From Paramacrobiotus metropolitanus (lineage: Eukaryota > Tardigrada > Eutardigrada > Parachela > Macrobiotidae): a stretch of DNA of 64,000 nt. The notes beneath the pieces are model-generated. The model was not told where the DNA came from. It ran no database searches and saw nothing but the letters and a program-made list of their open reading frames with translations. Positions 63,816 to 64,000 of the stretch are shown here, piece by piece. Within the stretch, counting starts at the first letter, position 1, and every line of letters starts with the position of its first letter. Location: NCBI RefSeq assembly GCF_019649055.1, contig NW_026570249.1:124001-188000 (forward strand). Reading direction: 5' to 3'. The translations under genes were made by a program, and so were the position numbers.

Positions 63816-64000
63816 CTATAAACGTTGACTTTTGAGACTCAATATACGTCGCACTCGTAATTATAATGAGCTATTTTATTACACTACTTAATTATGCATC
63901 ACACATATTGTATTTGAATGCCGTAATTATCGAAGATTTAGAGCCCCAGGGTTACCAATATTTCAAACGCCTCACGGGGTGGGTGTAATTTCGGGGTGGC

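Overview
The window is nuclear DNA of an invertebrate animal. It has short spliced genes with GT..AG introns of roughly 60-300 bases, AATAAA signals, secreted multidomain proteins, a nuclear-receptor ligand domain, a rhodopsin-like GPCR, a gustatory-receptor-like gene, a CAP protein, MITEs and an LTR retrotransposon. An ecdysozoan is likely. A tardigrade is my best guess, but nothing here proves it.

0-8.4 kb: the 3' end of a cadherin-like secreted protein gene, a nuclear-receptor-type gene with a ligand-binding domain but no visible DNA-binding domain, a second cadherin-like gene, and an intact two-exon DXD glycosyltransferase. 7.1-22 kb: a block (glycosyltransferase, LRR type 1, LRR type 2) present twice in tandem. 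In the first block the LRR type 1 gene is broken by two MITEs and carries a nested four-exon gene in its enlarged intron. In the second block the glycosyltransferase is broken by a MITE and other lesions. The remaining copies are intact with matching exon phases. 23-26 kb: a class A GPCR and a small cysteine-rich secreted protein. 27-34 kb: three more cadherin-like secreted proteins, with signal peptide, a Lys-Arg-Gln cleavage site, two-cysteine beta domains and Tyr-Pro-Tyr-Thr repeats. 35.5-41.3 kb: low-information genes (an unknown protein, a basic TPX2/FAM161-like protein, a Tyr/Asn-rich exon, a possible microprotein) and a decayed retroelement fragment.

41.8-62.5 kb: a three-exon gustatory-receptor-like gene on the minus strand. 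Its first intron contains a complete 18.7-kb Ty3/gypsy-type LTR retrotransposon (42426-61132) on the same strand. The element has identical 335-bp LTRs, a 4-bp AGTT duplication, a primer-binding site, a very large gag (coiled coil, capsid, Gly-rich zinc knuckle), a textbook -1 frameshift signal (GGGAAAC plus H-type pseudoknot), protease, RT, RNase H and integrase, and extra ORFs after pol. It is saturated with the octamer AAAGGTCA/TGACCTTT (about 95 copies by hand count against under one expected), used in all three codon phases and in noncoding parts. That is the most unusual signal in the window. 63.2-63.8 kb: the 3' exons of a CAP/venom-allergen-like gene running off the right edge.

Gene models were built by eye from splice sites and reading-phase continuity. 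The gag and pol of the retrotransposon are interrupted by apparent single-base frame breaks, which may be real decay or assembly error.
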